Positions 7,903 to 17,048 of a stretch of 64,000 nt of DNA are shown here, piece after piece. The notes under the pieces were generated by a model. The model saw nothing but the letters and a program-made list of their open reading frames with translations, made no database searches and was not told the DNA's origin. This DNA comes from a virus. The stretch covers positions 1-64,000 of the IMG/VR virus record IMGVR_UViG_3300044712_002068. The stretch is one strand, 5' to 3'. The number at the start of each line of letters is the position of its first letter. The first letter of the stretch is position 1. The translations under genes and the position numbers were made by a program.

Positions 7903-7940
7903 TAAAAACCCCGATGTCATAACTGGCATCGGGGTTTTAG
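7903..7940 (+). terminator. Rho-independent terminator after the tail chaperone
   Basis: AAAACCCCGATG (7905-7916) pairs with CATCGGGGTTTT (7927-7938) around a ten-base loop. This is a strong bidirectional-looking hairpin in the middle of the tail operon. It separates the head/tail-tube transcript from the lipoprotein and tape-measure genes, which have their own promoter motif at 8424. Confidence 0.85.
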
Positions 7941-7972
7941 GTTGGATGTGCAGCATCCGTCTAAGGTTTACT

Positions 7973-8422
7973 ATGACACGTCAAACACTTTCGAGCCTCA
8001 TTGCAATCACGGTTTTATTGGGGGCGTGCAGTCAGTCGCCCCTAGAACAAAGTAAGGCGATCGCTACCCAATATCTAGAAGCGGTCAAGGCAGGCGACAC
8101 AGCCACAGCCATGAGCCTATACTGCAACCCAGGCGCACAAGAGCTATCACCCATCAAAACGGTTAAGTCGTTCACTGTCGAGCCCACTGGGGAATCGACA
8201 GATCAGGGCGTTAGCTTCAACACGGTTGAGGCCACAGTGGTGAGTGTTGGCCTAACCGCAGATCACACCGATAAGTATACGATTTGGGTCATGACCCCAC
8301 AGCAGGCGATCGCCCATGAGCAGGCTGCTGCTGCGAGGTTTGCAGAGCTAGGCATGAGGCCAGAGCCCATCAACCCAGAGGAGTGGTCAAAAGCCGATCT
8401 ATGTGTCGCTGTGCTCGATTAG
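7973..8422 (+). CDS. Phage-encoded lipoprotein
   Basis: 149 residues from ATG 7973. The N-terminus has basic residues, a hydrophobic stretch and the lipobox Leu-Leu-Gly-Ala-Cys at about residues 17-21, so it should be exported and lipid-anchored. The rest (Ala-Ile-Ala-Thr-Gln-Tyr-Leu-Glu-Ala-Val-Lys-Ala-Gly-Asp) resembles the small alpha/beta cone fold of DUF4878/NTF2-like lipoproteins. It is separated from upstream tail genes by a terminator. It may be expressed from the lysogen, for example for superinfection exclusion or envelope change, but that is inference. Confidence 0.7.
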   Translation: MTRQTLSSLIAITVLLGACSQSPLEQSKAIATQYLEAVKAGDTATAMSLYCNPGAQELSPIKTVKSFTVEPTGESTDQGVSFNTVEATVVSVGLTADHTDKYTIWVMTPQQAIAHEQAAAARFAELGMRPEPINPEEWSKADLCVAVLD

Positions 8423-8423
8423 T

Positions 8424-8434
8424 CGGGAATGCTG
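8424..8434 (+). promoter_or_regulatory. Late promoter motif CGGGAATGCTG
   Basis: Begins two bases after the lipoprotein stop and 33 bases before the tape measure ATG. CATAGAGC follows as at 2239. Confidence 0.6.
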
Positions 8435-8456
8435 GCCATAGAGCGCATAGGGCGAT

Positions 8457-11400
8457 ATGGCTGGCAAAAAGATCACGCTGGTAATCGAGACAGAGGGGGC
8501 GACACAAACCCTCAAAAATATCAAAGAGATCCAAAAAGCGGTGGGTGGGATTGGCTCTGGCAGTAGTGCGGGAGCCAAGGAAGCGAGTCGAGGTATTGCA
8601 GATCTAGCCTTTGGCTTTAACAACGTCGTGCAGGCTGCGCAGACCCTAGCTGCAACGCTCGCGCCTGCCTACGATCTGCTGATTGGCTCAAACGAGAAAC
8701 TTAATCAGCAGCTGCTGCAATCGGCTGCCACCATTACCGCAACGTCCGACGTGTTCCAAAATGGCATCAAAATCGAGGACGTTGGCCAGTCGATCGACGC
8801 CCTGCAAACCCCGTTATTAGCCGCTATCAAAGAGGTTGAGAAGGAGACTCAAAAGCTGGTGGGGGTCACGTCTGAGCAAACCTCGTCTGTGTTCAATACC
8901 ATTTTGAGCAACGTCTCTCAGCTCAATAACCAATCCAAGCAGTTTCCTGACTCAATCCAAGCGGCTGCCAAGCTCGCACCCGGTCTAGTGGCCACGCTGG
9001 GCAGTTTGCAGCTACCGATAGAGCAGGCGAGCCAAGAAATTCGCTCGATTCTAACGGGTGACATTGGGCCAGATAGCGCGATCGCCAAGGCTCTAAACCT
9101 TTCCCGTGAGCAAATCAATGCCTATAAAGCACAGGGGATCTTAGTAGACGAACTGATCAAAAAGTTTGCGCCTTTCCTATCTGCCAATGCCAAGGCAGCG
9201 CTTAGCATTGGAGGCATCACCTCGAATATCAAAGATATCTTCGAGATTCTCGGCAGAACGTCAGGCTCCGAGTTGCTAAACGTGGTCGTGGATCAGCTCA
9301 ATACGATCTATCAGTTTCTGGAACAGAATCAGGAGGCGCTACAAAATACAGCAGTCGGCACCGTGGGGCGACTGGTTGAGGCGCTAAAGGTCGTGATTGA
9401 CACCGTTACCAGGATCGGGCAATCCATCACCGCAGCATTCTCAGGTGAGGATTTCTCAGGGCTGTCGGAGGTTGCCAACATTATTGGCGATGAGTTGATC
9501 GCAGCACTTAAGACCGCTGGTGATGTGCTGGTCGAGTTTGCCGATGTGGCGATCGCCAGTGTTAAGGGTCTACTGCCTGCATTCAAAGACATTGGCTTTG
9601 CTGCATTAGAACTAGGCAGGTTTATCGTGCAGGGGCTTAGGGCAGGGCTTGAGGCTGCATCAGCGCTCAATCAGGTCATGACTCCATTGCTCAATGTTGT
9701 GATCAAGCCCATTCTTGAGCAGGTCGGGGCGATCGCCATCAAAGTGGTGCAACTGGTCGAAAATGCCCAGTATGCAGTAGGGCTACTCACGGGTGCAGTA
9801 GGCGACAGTGGAGCCGCACTTGAAACCTACGGCAAATCGGTCGATCAAACGATTCGAGACGCGACCAGGGGACAGGGGGCTCTAACGGCTGCCATCTTGG
9901 CGCGACAGGCCGCTGAGGCAGGCGGCACCAAACTGACGGCAGAGCAGGCCGCTGCTGAGGCCGCTGCCGTGAAGGCATTGGAGGGCGACACCGCAGCGCT
10001 ACGGGCAAGACGTGACGAAATCGAGCAAACCGTTGCACTAGGCCCAGCACAGAAAAAGCAAAAAGAGCAGCTACTTGCCCAGATTGATAAAGAGATCGGG
10101 AAAAACGATCTACTGCTGGCCACGCTGGAAAAAACCGCACCGGCAACCGCAAACTCGGTCAAGGTCGCTGGAAGGGAACTTGAAAAGCTCGGAACCATTA
10201 CCGATCAGCTTAAGAAAAAAGTTGACGATGCCCGACGCTCTCTATCAACGGCCACAACGAGCGAGGAGGCAGCAAAAGCCGCTAAAGACCTGCTCGACCT
10301 GACCCAACAACAGCTTGATTTAGGCGACATCACCCGAGATCAGGCGATCGCCAACGCTCAAGAGATTGCCAATAACGAGAGAATCCCAATCGAGCAACGG
10401 CTCGCAGCCCAGCAGGCATTGAGCAAATTTCAAGAGCAGGCATCAAACGATCGGGTGCAGCAGGTGCAGGCCGAACAACAAAAGGTGCAGCAGCTTGTTG
10501 CCAGTGGTCAGATCAGCGATGCAGAGGGTGAGGCGCAGTTAACCGCACTTAAGGCCAAGGAACTGGAAACTCGACTCGAAAACATTCGCGCTGCGCTCAA
10601 AGCCGAGCAGGATCTAGGGCGTGGCAACGGGCAACGAGCCAAGGATCTAAAACAGCAGGAAGCCGACCTAGTAACTCAGGTTGCAGAGGCCAGGGCAACG
10701 GCTCAAAAAGCGCAACTGAGCAAACGGTTAGACGATATCGAGCGAGAGGGTAGACGGGTCGCAGCAGCGACAGAGCAGGCCGAATCAGAGCGCTTGCTCG
10801 CCACCCAACGACTGGTGAATGAGGGCGTTTTAACTGAACGGCAGGCGAGCCAGGAAAAGCTACAAATCACACGCGATCGCATTCAGTCGGAGTTGGCAGC
10901 CGAACAAGATAAACTCGCACAACTGCGATCGCTGCCCTCACCCACCGACCCAGACGAGCGAGAGCGGCTAGAGCAGCAAATTAGGGACTCAGTGACCCAG
11001 ACGGCACGGCTACAGCTCAGCCTGCTCGAAAACGAGCGACAGGCCCAGCAAGCGCTCGCAGACGCTGCGATACAGGCAATCCGTGATCAGAGCGCTGAGG
11101 AACAGCGAGCAGCGCAGCGAAAGCAACAGTTTCAGCAGCAATTTATCTCTAATTTGGAGCGAGAAAAGGCCGCAAATCAGGCCGCATCCGCTGCACTGCA
11201 AACTCAATCTGACCTATTGCAGTCTCAAGTCGGGTTACAGCAGGCATTGCAAAACCTCAGATCGACCACGGGACAGATTGAGATTGACCGATTAGAGCAG
11301 GCGCTGCAAATCAGGCAGCAGCTTGCCCAAACGACCGACGCAGCCACTCGGCAAGAGCTAGAACGGCAGCTATCGCTATTGCAAGGGCAAGTACAGGGCG

Positions 11401-12368
11401 TAAATTTGCGAGGCAGCGAGGCGCAACTCATTCGCCAGATTGGAGAGGAGCAAAAACGGAAAGCAGAGCAGGAACTAAAAGACCTGGAACTGCGCCAAAT
11501 CGCAGCAAGGCGAGCCAACGAGCTAGAGATACAGCGCAATCAACTGGCCGCAGAGCGAGCAGTGATTGAGGCGCGGATTGCAGAAATTCAAGCACGACAG
11601 CAGGCGATCGCAGCCAATGCAGCGGTGAGAGAGGCTGACCGCAATGTACAGGCCGCTCAGCAAATCGTAGACCCAGAGGAACGGGCTCGGGCGGTTGCCG
11701 ACGCCACATTTCAGAGGGATTCTGCGGTCAAAAATGTGGGCTTGGTCGAGCAACAGGTTGAGTTAGCTGGCCAGGTCACAGATCAGGCATTGCAGCAGGT
11801 CGATGCACAAGCTCAGCTTGCCGAGAACTCACGGCTCACCCTCAATGCCCAGCAGGCCACCGAACGCGCTACAGCCAGGGCCGCAGCCCAATCAACCGAG
11901 TTTTCTGCCAACCTCAGAACCGCAGCAGCATCTGCTCAGACCATTGCTCGCAGCTTGGGCGTCACCTCCGACGTGCAAGGGTTTAAGGATGGGGGTAATC
12001 CATCTGCTGGTCAGGTTGCCTGGGTGGGGGAAGCAGGGCCAGAGCTGGTCAAATTCGGAGCCAATGCACGGGTCTGGAGTAACTCCGACTCAATGCGGAT
12101 TGCTCAGCGTGCTCTATCGGGTGTGCCGTCAGTGGGGGCGATCGCCAGTGGGAACATGGGCGACCCACTGCTCAAAGCGGTGAACCGGCTCAATGATAAC
12201 TTGAGTAACCTTGAGCCAGGGGTGCAGATTGGCACCCTACAGCAGAGCGTGACCAATCAAGTACCGCAGAACGAAAGGGCGATCGCGCAGCAAGTCGAGC
12301 AGGCAAATCTTGATTTATTGTGGGAATTAAAAGCAGGGCTGAGAGGTGGCAGGTTTGGCCGATTTTAA
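8457..12368 (+). CDS. Tail tape measure protein
   Basis: 1303 residues, the longest gene in the window. The N-terminal third is hydrophobic and Ala/Ser-rich with several membrane-like stretches (Ile-Gly-Asp-Glu-Leu-Ile-Ala-Ala-Leu). Residues about 470-1170 are almost pure Ala/Gln/Glu coiled coil. The C-terminus has Gly-Glu-Ala-Gly-Pro-Glu-Leu-Val, the conserved C-terminal motif of tape measure proteins. At roughly 1.5 angstrom per residue it predicts a tail near 200 nm. It sits between chaperone and tail-tip genes as expected. Confidence 0.9.
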   Translation: MAGKKITLVIETEGATQTLKNIKEIQKAVGGIGSGSSAGAKEASRGIADLAFGFNNVVQAAQTLAATLAPAYDLLIGSNEKLNQQLLQSAATITATSDVFQNGIKIEDVGQSIDALQTPLLAAIKEVEKETQKLVGVTSEQTSSVFNTILSNVSQLNNQSKQFPDSIQAAAKLAPGLVATLGSLQLPIEQASQEIRSILTGDIGPDSAIAKALNLSREQINAYKAQGILVDELIKKFAPFLSANAKAALSIGGITSNIKDIFEILGRTSGSELLNVVVDQLNTIYQFLEQNQEALQNTAVGTVGRLVEALKVVIDTVTRIGQSITAAFSGEDFSGLSEVANIIGDELIAALKTAGDVLVEFADVAIASVKGLLPAFKDIGFAALELGRFIVQGLRAGLEAASALNQVMTPLLNVVIKPILEQVGAIAIKVVQLVENAQYAVGLLTGAVGDSGAALETYGKSVDQTIRDATRGQGALTAAILARQAAEAGGTKLTAEQAAAEAAAVKALEGDTAALRARRDEIEQTVALGPAQKKQKEQLLAQIDKEIGKNDLLLATLEKTAPATANSVKVAGRELEKLGTITDQLKKKVDDARRSLSTATTSEEAAKAAKDLLDLTQQQLDLGDITRDQAIANAQEIANNERIPIEQRLAAQQALSKFQEQASNDRVQQVQAEQQKVQQLVASGQISDAEGEAQLTALKAKELETRLENIRAALKAEQDLGRGNGQRAKDLKQQEADLVTQVAEARATAQKAQLSKRLDDIEREGRRVAAATEQAESERLLATQRLVNEGVLTERQASQEKLQITRDRIQSELAAEQDKLAQLRSLPSPTDPDERERLEQQIRDSVTQTARLQLSLLENERQAQQALADAAIQAIRDQSAEEQRAAQRKQQFQQQFISNLEREKAANQAASAALQTQSDLLQSQVGLQQALQNLRSTTGQIEIDRLEQALQIRQQLAQTTDAATRQELERQLSLLQGQVQGVNLRGSEAQLIRQIGEEQKRKAEQELKDLELRQIAARRANELEIQRNQLAAERAVIEARIAEIQARQQAIAANAAVREADRNVQAAQQIVDPEERARAVADATFQRDSAVKNVGLVEQQVELAGQVTDQALQQVDAQAQLAENSRLTLNAQQATERATARAAAQSTEFSANLRTAAASAQTIARSLGVTSDVQGFKDGGNPSAGQVAWVGEAGPELVKFGANARVWSNSDSMRIAQRALSGVPSVGAIASGNMGDPLLKAVNRLNDNLSNLEPGVQIGTLQQSVTNQVPQNERAIAQQVEQANLDLLWELKAGLRGGRFGRF

Positions 12369-12369
12369 T

Positions 12370-12861
12370 ATGCTGCGGTTCCCCATACCAGAACCGCTGC
12401 TGACAACCTACAACACAGCCGAAAATGCAGACCTGTTTGATGCGGAAAACTCCCATCTAATCTTGTATGTGCAGCCTGGGGGCTATCGCCCAGTGTGGAC
12501 AGCGACGGGTGAAACCTCGCTGGTCGATGGCTATGGCTCGACCGTCGTGCAAACTGCCAAATGGCGCTATGGGTTTGATGTGGCCACCATTGAGGGACGA
12601 ACAGCACCCTATGAGATAATCCGCACGCTGGCTCAGACCGCTGCTGCGGTGAAGGGACAATATAGCGCGATCGCAGTGTGGGATTATGTCAATCCCGAGC
12701 CAGGGGACGCAGCAGCAACAGGCTACACGGTGCGCAATACTCGGCTAGAAAACATCCAGCCCAGTGGCACAATCCGCGCAGACTCGGCATTTAATAGCGC
12801 TCGATACTCGCAAGGGTTTCAGTTTCGCTTGGTCGAGATTGAGGCGCGATCGCAGTATTGA
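12370..12861 (+). CDS. Tail tip-region protein (distal tail-like), unrecognised
   Basis: 163 residues from ATG 12370, two bases after the tape measure stop; an in-frame GTG at 12346 is an alternative. It is beta-like, with Trp-Arg-Tyr-Gly-Phe-Asp-Val and Ile-Ile-Arg-Thr-Leu motifs. Position after the tape measure suggests a distal tail or tail-tip component. The AAACGTTT array begins directly after its stop. Confidence 0.55.
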   Translation: MLRFPIPEPLLTTYNTAENADLFDAENSHLILYVQPGGYRPVWTATGETSLVDGYGSTVVQTAKWRYGFDVATIEGRTAPYEIIRTLAQTAAAVKGQYSAIAVWDYVNPEPGDAAATGYTVRNTRLENIQPSGTIRADSAFNSARYSQGFQFRLVEIEARSQY

Positions 12862-12864
12862 AAT

Positions 12865-12891
12865 CGTTTTGAAACGTTTCAAAACGTTTTG
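12865..12891. repeat. AAACGTTT palindrome array 1
   Basis: AAACGTTT at 12872 and 12882, plus a degenerate unit upstream, gives an exact 10-bp period. GGACGGGT follows, as in array 3 at 20521. It is intergenic, between the tail gene and the leftward small genes. Confidence 0.85.
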
Positions 12892-12916
12892 GACGGGTTG
12901 AGGTCAATTTGTTAAT

Positions 12917-13081
12917 TTAAGCTTGCTGCCATTGGTCGAACAGCTGCTGTAATACGTCTGCTGGCGATTCCTTGCTAACGCCATGAGAGGCGATGAACTC
13001 CTCAAAAGATTCCTCTTGCTCAATGTCCAGAGAGTTATCGTTTACGATGGCATCCCATGCGCTCTCGCCTGAAAATTGCAT
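12917..13081 (-). CDS. Small acidic protein (54 residues)
   Basis: Starts at ATG 13079-13081 and ends at 12917. The sequence is acidic, with Gln-Glu-Glu-Ser-Phe-Glu-Glu-Phe and Val-Leu-Gln-Gln-Leu-Phe-Asp-Gln-Trp. Codon usage looks normal. It is the promoter-distal member of a leftward group that includes the cupin. Function unknown. Confidence 0.5.
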   Translation of the reverse strand: MQFSGESAWDAIVNDNSLDIEQEESFEEFIASHGVSKESPADVLQQLFDQWQQA

Positions 13082-13171
13082 TTAGTTACCTGATAGAAGG
13101 ATGATGGCGATCGCCGCTCTCAATGCCCCCAGAGCGAGGGCGATCGCTACTCTTATTCTATCGAGAGGAAA

Positions 13172-13351
13172 TCATCGGAGGTTGCAGGCTAGACCATAGA
13201 GTTTATCTGTCTGCCATTTGCGCATTATCAGGTCAAAGTTTTCGCTGCTGAAAATACGGCAGTCCACACCACCAGACTCGAAATGCCAGAAAAGGGAATA
13301 TCGTGCAGGTGCGCCACCGCTGCAAATCCAAAAAACGGTTTCGTCATCCAT
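13172..13351 (-). CDS. Small protein (59 residues)
   Basis: Starts at ATG 13349-13351 and ends at 13172. It reads Asp-Asp-Glu-Thr-Val-Phe-Trp-Ile-Cys and ends Lys-Leu-Tyr-Gly-Leu. Its composition looks more protein-like than the competing leftward frame at 13228-13440, so I prefer it. Function unknown. Confidence 0.4.
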   Translation of the reverse strand: MDDETVFWICSGGAPARYSLFWHFESGGVDCRIFSSENFDLIMRKWQTDKLYGLACNLR

Positions 13352-13414
13352 GATTTTGATGGTGGGCGATCGCTCCCAGTCTGCACGTTAGCAAAGCGAT
13401 CGCCTGCCCTAATA

Positions 13415-13885
13415 CTAGCCGCATCCCTTACCCACTTCACCAGGGCTGTCGGGCTTTACAAAATCTTTTGCACTGACCCAACCCTGTGGGCACCAAAACC
13501 CCCACTGTCGAATTTTAGGTCCAGTGATAAACAGGCTCACGACCGGGGCATCGTTGATCAGTTCAAGGCGATGCAGGGCTGTGGCATGGCGAAAAATGAT
13601 GTCACCCTCACTCCGCTCTACTATGCCGTCTGGCGTCACCTCCCGATAGGCATTGATTAGCAAGATAGACAGGTTTGCCCACGGGTGATCATGCAGTTCC
13701 TTGTCTTTATCGCTGCGCTGGATCAGGTGCAGGTAGAGGTTAAGCACAGGATTGCGGGGTATCAGATGCCATCGCAGCAAGAGGGGGGAATCCTCTGAAC
13801 CGATCATGAAATCGGGCGGTCGCCCTGCCTGAGTGCGGTCTGATAGCCTTAAGAGCGATCGCCTGAGAAACCGAGGAATTTTCAC
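13415..13885 (-). CDS. Cupin-fold phage protein
   Basis: 156 residues starting at GTG 13885. Leu-Leu-Arg-Trp-His-Leu-Ile-Pro-Arg-Asn-Pro, Leu-His-Asp-His-Pro-Trp-Ala-Asn, Arg-His-Ala-Thr-Ala-Leu-His-Arg-Leu and Gly-Phe-Trp-Cys-Pro-Gln-Gly-Trp match a cysteine-dioxygenase-like cupin family seen in many phages. The paired His residues (His-Asp-His, His-Arg) would bind a metal. It lies opposite the surrounding tail genes. The substrate is unknown. Confidence 0.7.
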   Translation of the reverse strand: MKIPRFLRRSLLRLSDRTQAGRPPDFMIGSEDSPLLLRWHLIPRNPVLNLYLHLIQRSDKDKELHDHPWANLSILLINAYREVTPDGIVERSEGDIIFRHATALHRLELINDAPVVSLFITGPKIRQWGFWCPQGWVSAKDFVKPDSPGEVGKGCG

Positions 13886-13887
13886 AC

Positions 13888-13897
13888 GGGAATCCTA
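13888..13897 (+). promoter_or_regulatory. Late promoter motif CGGGAATCCT
   Basis: Only 15 bases before ATG 13903, against 31-36 in the other eight cases. A transcript started here would be almost leaderless, or the true start codon is further downstream. Confidence 0.45.
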
Positions 13898-13902
13898 GAA
13901 AC

Positions 13903-16380
13903 ATGCTGACCCTAGTTTCTCCCAATCTGCCGACCGTTACCACGGAGCCCCAATATGGTGGCGTCGTTGGCTCGCTGCCCACTGCGGATGTAGGGGCGAT
14001 CGCCACCATATACGACCGGCGTGAAAATTCGCCCCTAGAACAAAGTGCAGTTTTAGAAATTCCGTCCTACGCGGATGGCGAAATTTTCATCACCGCACCG
14101 ACCGGGGTGGGGGCTGTGCTATCGGTGCGGTTGGATGGGTTGCTCTACTCGCCTGCTGACAAGTTGCCACGCAAGCCTGGAACCTACACGTTCAACCCCG
14201 AGACACTAGAGCTGGCGATCGCACTGCTGCCAGGGCAGAGCCCTACGGTGGGCACGTCGATCCAGTACCGATATAAGTTGGCTCGTCATTCGGGCTTAAC
14301 TGCGCTTAGCAATGCGCTCAATGAGCAACAGCCCGACCTATTTAGAAACTGGAATGTTTCGGGTACGGTTTCGGTTTCTAGGTCGCTAGAGGGGCAACCA
14401 TCAGGGAGTCTAGAGTTCTACATTCAGAGCGGCTATGAGGCGAGCGTGAGATCGACGTTCACACCGGGTGAGAAATTCATCTTTCACGGGTTTGGATACA
14501 GCGTTAACAGCCTCAAAATCGAGCGGCTGCGCAATGGGCTGATCAAGGCCAGCATTTCGCTGGGTGGCTATTGGGAGAATGAATTAGACGAGCCCGTTGC
14601 GCTGAATGATGCCGCTCCAGTGACTGGTGACGATGCCGCAGACGGTGCGACCAAGGGCAGCGAGAAAGCTGATAACTGCAACAGGGGTGTAGTCGGACTC
14701 GGCAATTTTGCCCGTAGGGTCGGGGTACCGCTGCGAGGTGTAAACGTATCGCGCACCGTGCCAGCCGACACCCCAGCCGACGCGACCACGACGCTCGGAC
14801 AAGAGGTACAGAGTCGAGCACTGGGGGCTGGGGCCGTCGTGCGCTACAGCGACCCTAATGCTGTCGTAATTGAGCGGTGGGCCGCAACGAAACACCATAT
14901 TTTGAGCGCTGCGGATATCGTGTCTGAGTCGATATCCATCAACCTGCAAGGCGATGGAGCCACCGATAACAGCAGCACCGACGGCACAGCCAGCAAGCTG
15001 GCTCAAGAGTTCAAAAACACGCGCCTTGACCTGGATCAGGGCGATGGGGCCAGCGCTGACGACTCTCAGGGCGATGTCAAGCAGGTTTTTTATAGTGGCG
15101 ATCGCTCTTATTTCCTGTCTGTGCAGGTGGACTCCTTTCGTGATACCGGCCATGCGTTTGACAATGGTGGGCCGACCAAAACCCTCAAAAAAGTGGTCAA
15201 GCTGAACGGGCAAACCCTCACTGAGAATGAGCAGGTGTGGGGCTATTGCTACGCAGCCACCGACGTTTACACCCTGATCAGCGCAGCGGGAGGCAGTCAG
15301 ACCCGCTACGGGTGGCGATACTCTGGGCCGTTTGTCAATGGTCAGGCTTTTTGGCGAAAGGTGAGCGATGTCTCGACCGAATATATCTATGGTGAGTATG
15401 GCTATTTGGTGGGGGTGAAAACCACGGGCTATAAGCTGGCTCGGTTCAACAGCGATCGCGACCAGAAAAGTTTAGAGATTAAGCTGGCCATGGTCACGGG
15501 TGTGGCTGCAAATAGCGATCCAGGGGCTATCACGGTAGGGATTGAGAGTCTAGTAAAGCAGCTCGCACTGCGAACCGACTTCCAGAAACTTGCTGTCAAC
15601 GACACCACGACCTATAACCTTGCTCCATTCCGGGGGCTTTACCCCGACATAGAAAAGGGGCAAAGTGAAGATTGGGTAGAGCCGCTCTATGCCGAGCGGA
15701 TGCAGCGAATTGACCGGACGGAGGCCATCACACCCGACCCAGAATCGACCAACGAGAAACCTAAGCCCGATCTAGTGGTCGGCAAAAACTATCGAGAGGA
15801 AAAGTCGGTTGAGATTGTCTATCCAACTGCCACAATTCCAAAGAAGAATTACCAGCAGAACAAGGACTTTTATAGAGCCGTGAGCCTCACCCAGAATGCA
15901 GAGGGGCCAGGGCTCAAAGATGGCCTAACTACCGAGCAATTCGACGACAATTCGGGCAGGCCCAGCGTGCAGACCCGACTCACCAAAACAGGCGATCGCT
16001 GCCGACCGATTGCGCTCAATGCCGCCAAGACGGGCATGAAATACTTGCTCAAAACCGCAGGGGTAAACACCACATCCGACAAGGTTGAAGACGGCAGCGT
16101 AAATTATCCAGGCGCGACCACGCCAGAGGAGGGGCTAAAGGCTGCCGAGACTCAGGCCAGTATCGACAACACCACGACGGTGGAAACCTGGGAGCTGACC
16201 GTGCTGCCCACTAGACGCTACACCGAGGGCGATCGCGTCACTGTTCTAGGGGTGACGTTTATTGTGCTCAGCGTGACGGAGGCGAGGAAAATTCAGGGCA
16301 ATTTAGTGACCAGTGATGGATGGCAACTGACGCTGGGTAAATACCTAGCACCAAGGATAGAACTAAGGGAGGTGGGTTAG
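13903..16380 (+). CDS. Large tail hub/baseplate-type virion protein
   Basis: 825 residues, beta-rich. Residues about 140-230 (Asn-Trp-Asn-Val-Ser-Gly-Thr-Val-Ser-Val, Phe-Ile-Phe-His-Gly-Phe-Gly-Tyr) and the C-terminal segment Gly-Asp-Arg-Val-Thr-Val-Leu-Gly-Val-Thr-Phe look like tail hub/baseplate domains that bind a tube end. It is the first large gene after the tape measure region. No catalytic motif was seen. It ends overlapping the next gene by one base. Confidence 0.55.
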   Translation: MLTLVSPNLPTVTTEPQYGGVVGSLPTADVGAIATIYDRRENSPLEQSAVLEIPSYADGEIFITAPTGVGAVLSVRLDGLLYSPADKLPRKPGTYTFNPETLELAIALLPGQSPTVGTSIQYRYKLARHSGLTALSNALNEQQPDLFRNWNVSGTVSVSRSLEGQPSGSLEFYIQSGYEASVRSTFTPGEKFIFHGFGYSVNSLKIERLRNGLIKASISLGGYWENELDEPVALNDAAPVTGDDAADGATKGSEKADNCNRGVVGLGNFARRVGVPLRGVNVSRTVPADTPADATTTLGQEVQSRALGAGAVVRYSDPNAVVIERWAATKHHILSAADIVSESISINLQGDGATDNSSTDGTASKLAQEFKNTRLDLDQGDGASADDSQGDVKQVFYSGDRSYFLSVQVDSFRDTGHAFDNGGPTKTLKKVVKLNGQTLTENEQVWGYCYAATDVYTLISAAGGSQTRYGWRYSGPFVNGQAFWRKVSDVSTEYIYGEYGYLVGVKTTGYKLARFNSDRDQKSLEIKLAMVTGVAANSDPGAITVGIESLVKQLALRTDFQKLAVNDTTTYNLAPFRGLYPDIEKGQSEDWVEPLYAERMQRIDRTEAITPDPESTNEKPKPDLVVGKNYREEKSVEIVYPTATIPKKNYQQNKDFYRAVSLTQNAEGPGLKDGLTTEQFDDNSGRPSVQTRLTKTGDRCRPIALNAAKTGMKYLLKTAGVNTTSDKVEDGSVNYPGATTPEEGLKAAETQASIDNTTTVETWELTVLPTRRYTEGDRVTVLGVTFIVLSVTEARKIQGNLVTSDGWQLTLGKYLAPRIELREVG

Positions 16381-16604
16381 TGTCTGCGTTTATTGAGCGG
16401 TTGATTTTGCGGGTTAAGGCAGCGTTGCCAGGGGTGAGCGAGCAGGCGATCTTAAATGCCCTGCGGATGCATAACTGCACACTTGAGCAGTTGGCCGATC
16501 GGGCTGAGCAACGCGAGTTACTGCTGTTAAATGGGGCGATCGCCAGAGCACCTAGGCCAGAGGTCACGCCGAGCGATGTAGCAAAAGCATTGGAGGAAAT
16601 TTAA
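16380..16604 (+). CDS. Small hypothetical protein
   Basis: 74 residues, GTG start sharing one base with the preceding stop. Helical, with Ala-Leu-Pro-Gly-Val-Ser-Glu-Gln-Ala-Ile and a leucine-rich middle. The end overlaps the next ATG, so it belongs to a tight five-gene set. Function unknown. Confidence 0.55.
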   Translation: MSAFIERLILRVKAALPGVSEQAILNALRMHNCTLEQLADRAEQRELLLLNGAIARAPRPEVTPSDVAKALEEI

Positions 16605-16840
16605 TGGAAATTAGAGAGCAATTGTCAGACGTGCAGCATGATATCTGGGCGCATTGGATGCGTTATCAGTTTTCCGTTTGCACCCAAAACCCAGATGGGT
16701 CGTTGACCATTCCTGCTGCATCGGTCAAGCACTGGCAACGACAAATAGACACCCCATACAGTGATTTGACCGAAAAAGAGAAGGACAGCGATCGCGAGCA
16801 GGCTGACAAAATTCTTGCGGTATTAGAAGAGGTTGGTTAA
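16604..16840 (+). CDS. Conserved small protein ('HDIWAHWMRY' family)
   Basis: 78 residues. His-Asp-Ile-Trp-Ala-His-Trp-Met-Arg-Tyr, Val-Lys-His-Trp-Gln-Arg-Gln and Asp-Arg-Glu-Gln-Ala-Asp-Lys-Ile match a small protein I recognise from many phage and bacterial genomes, of unknown role. Three conserved Trp/His positions suggest a small-ligand or RNA-binding fold, but that is a guess. Confidence 0.65.
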   Translation: MEIREQLSDVQHDIWAHWMRYQFSVCTQNPDGSLTIPAASVKHWQRQIDTPYSDLTEKEKDSDREQADKILAVLEEVG

Positions 16841-16856
16841 TGAAAAGGAGGGGTAT

Positions 16857-17045
16857 TTGCAATTAACTTTTGATAAAAGCACTTCAACCGTATGGCTGTT
16901 TGCTACTCCTAATGAGTTACTGCAAATAGCTGCAATTGCCCAGGAAAGGGCGACAGAGGCGCGATTGGGGGATTCTTTAACGATTGTCGAGCAGAACATC
17001 GGTCGATCAAACCTTGTTTTTAGAATTAGTGCCAATAAACCGTAA
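16857..17045 (+). CDS. Small hypothetical protein
   Basis: 62 residues from TTG 16857, chosen because AAGGAGGGG lies five bases upstream. A TTG at 16833 would add eight residues. Leu-Gln-Leu-Thr-Phe-Asp-Lys and Val-Trp-Leu-Phe-Ala-Thr suggest an alpha/beta fold. Function unknown. Confidence 0.5.
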   Translation: MQLTFDKSTSTVWLFATPNELLQIAAIAQERATEARLGDSLTIVEQNIGRSNLVFRISANKP

Positions 17046-17048
17046 GGA

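Noticed and set aside
8457-12368. Several frames on both strands within the tape measure gene
   Set aside because: They are shadows of a 1303-residue gene with consistent coiled-coil coding; none has a ribosome site or recognisable motif.
13228-13660. Leftward 70-codon frame (13228-13440) and rightward 125-codon frame (13283-13660)
   Set aside because: The first conflicts with a more protein-like 59-residue frame, and the second is antisense to the recognisable cupin gene.
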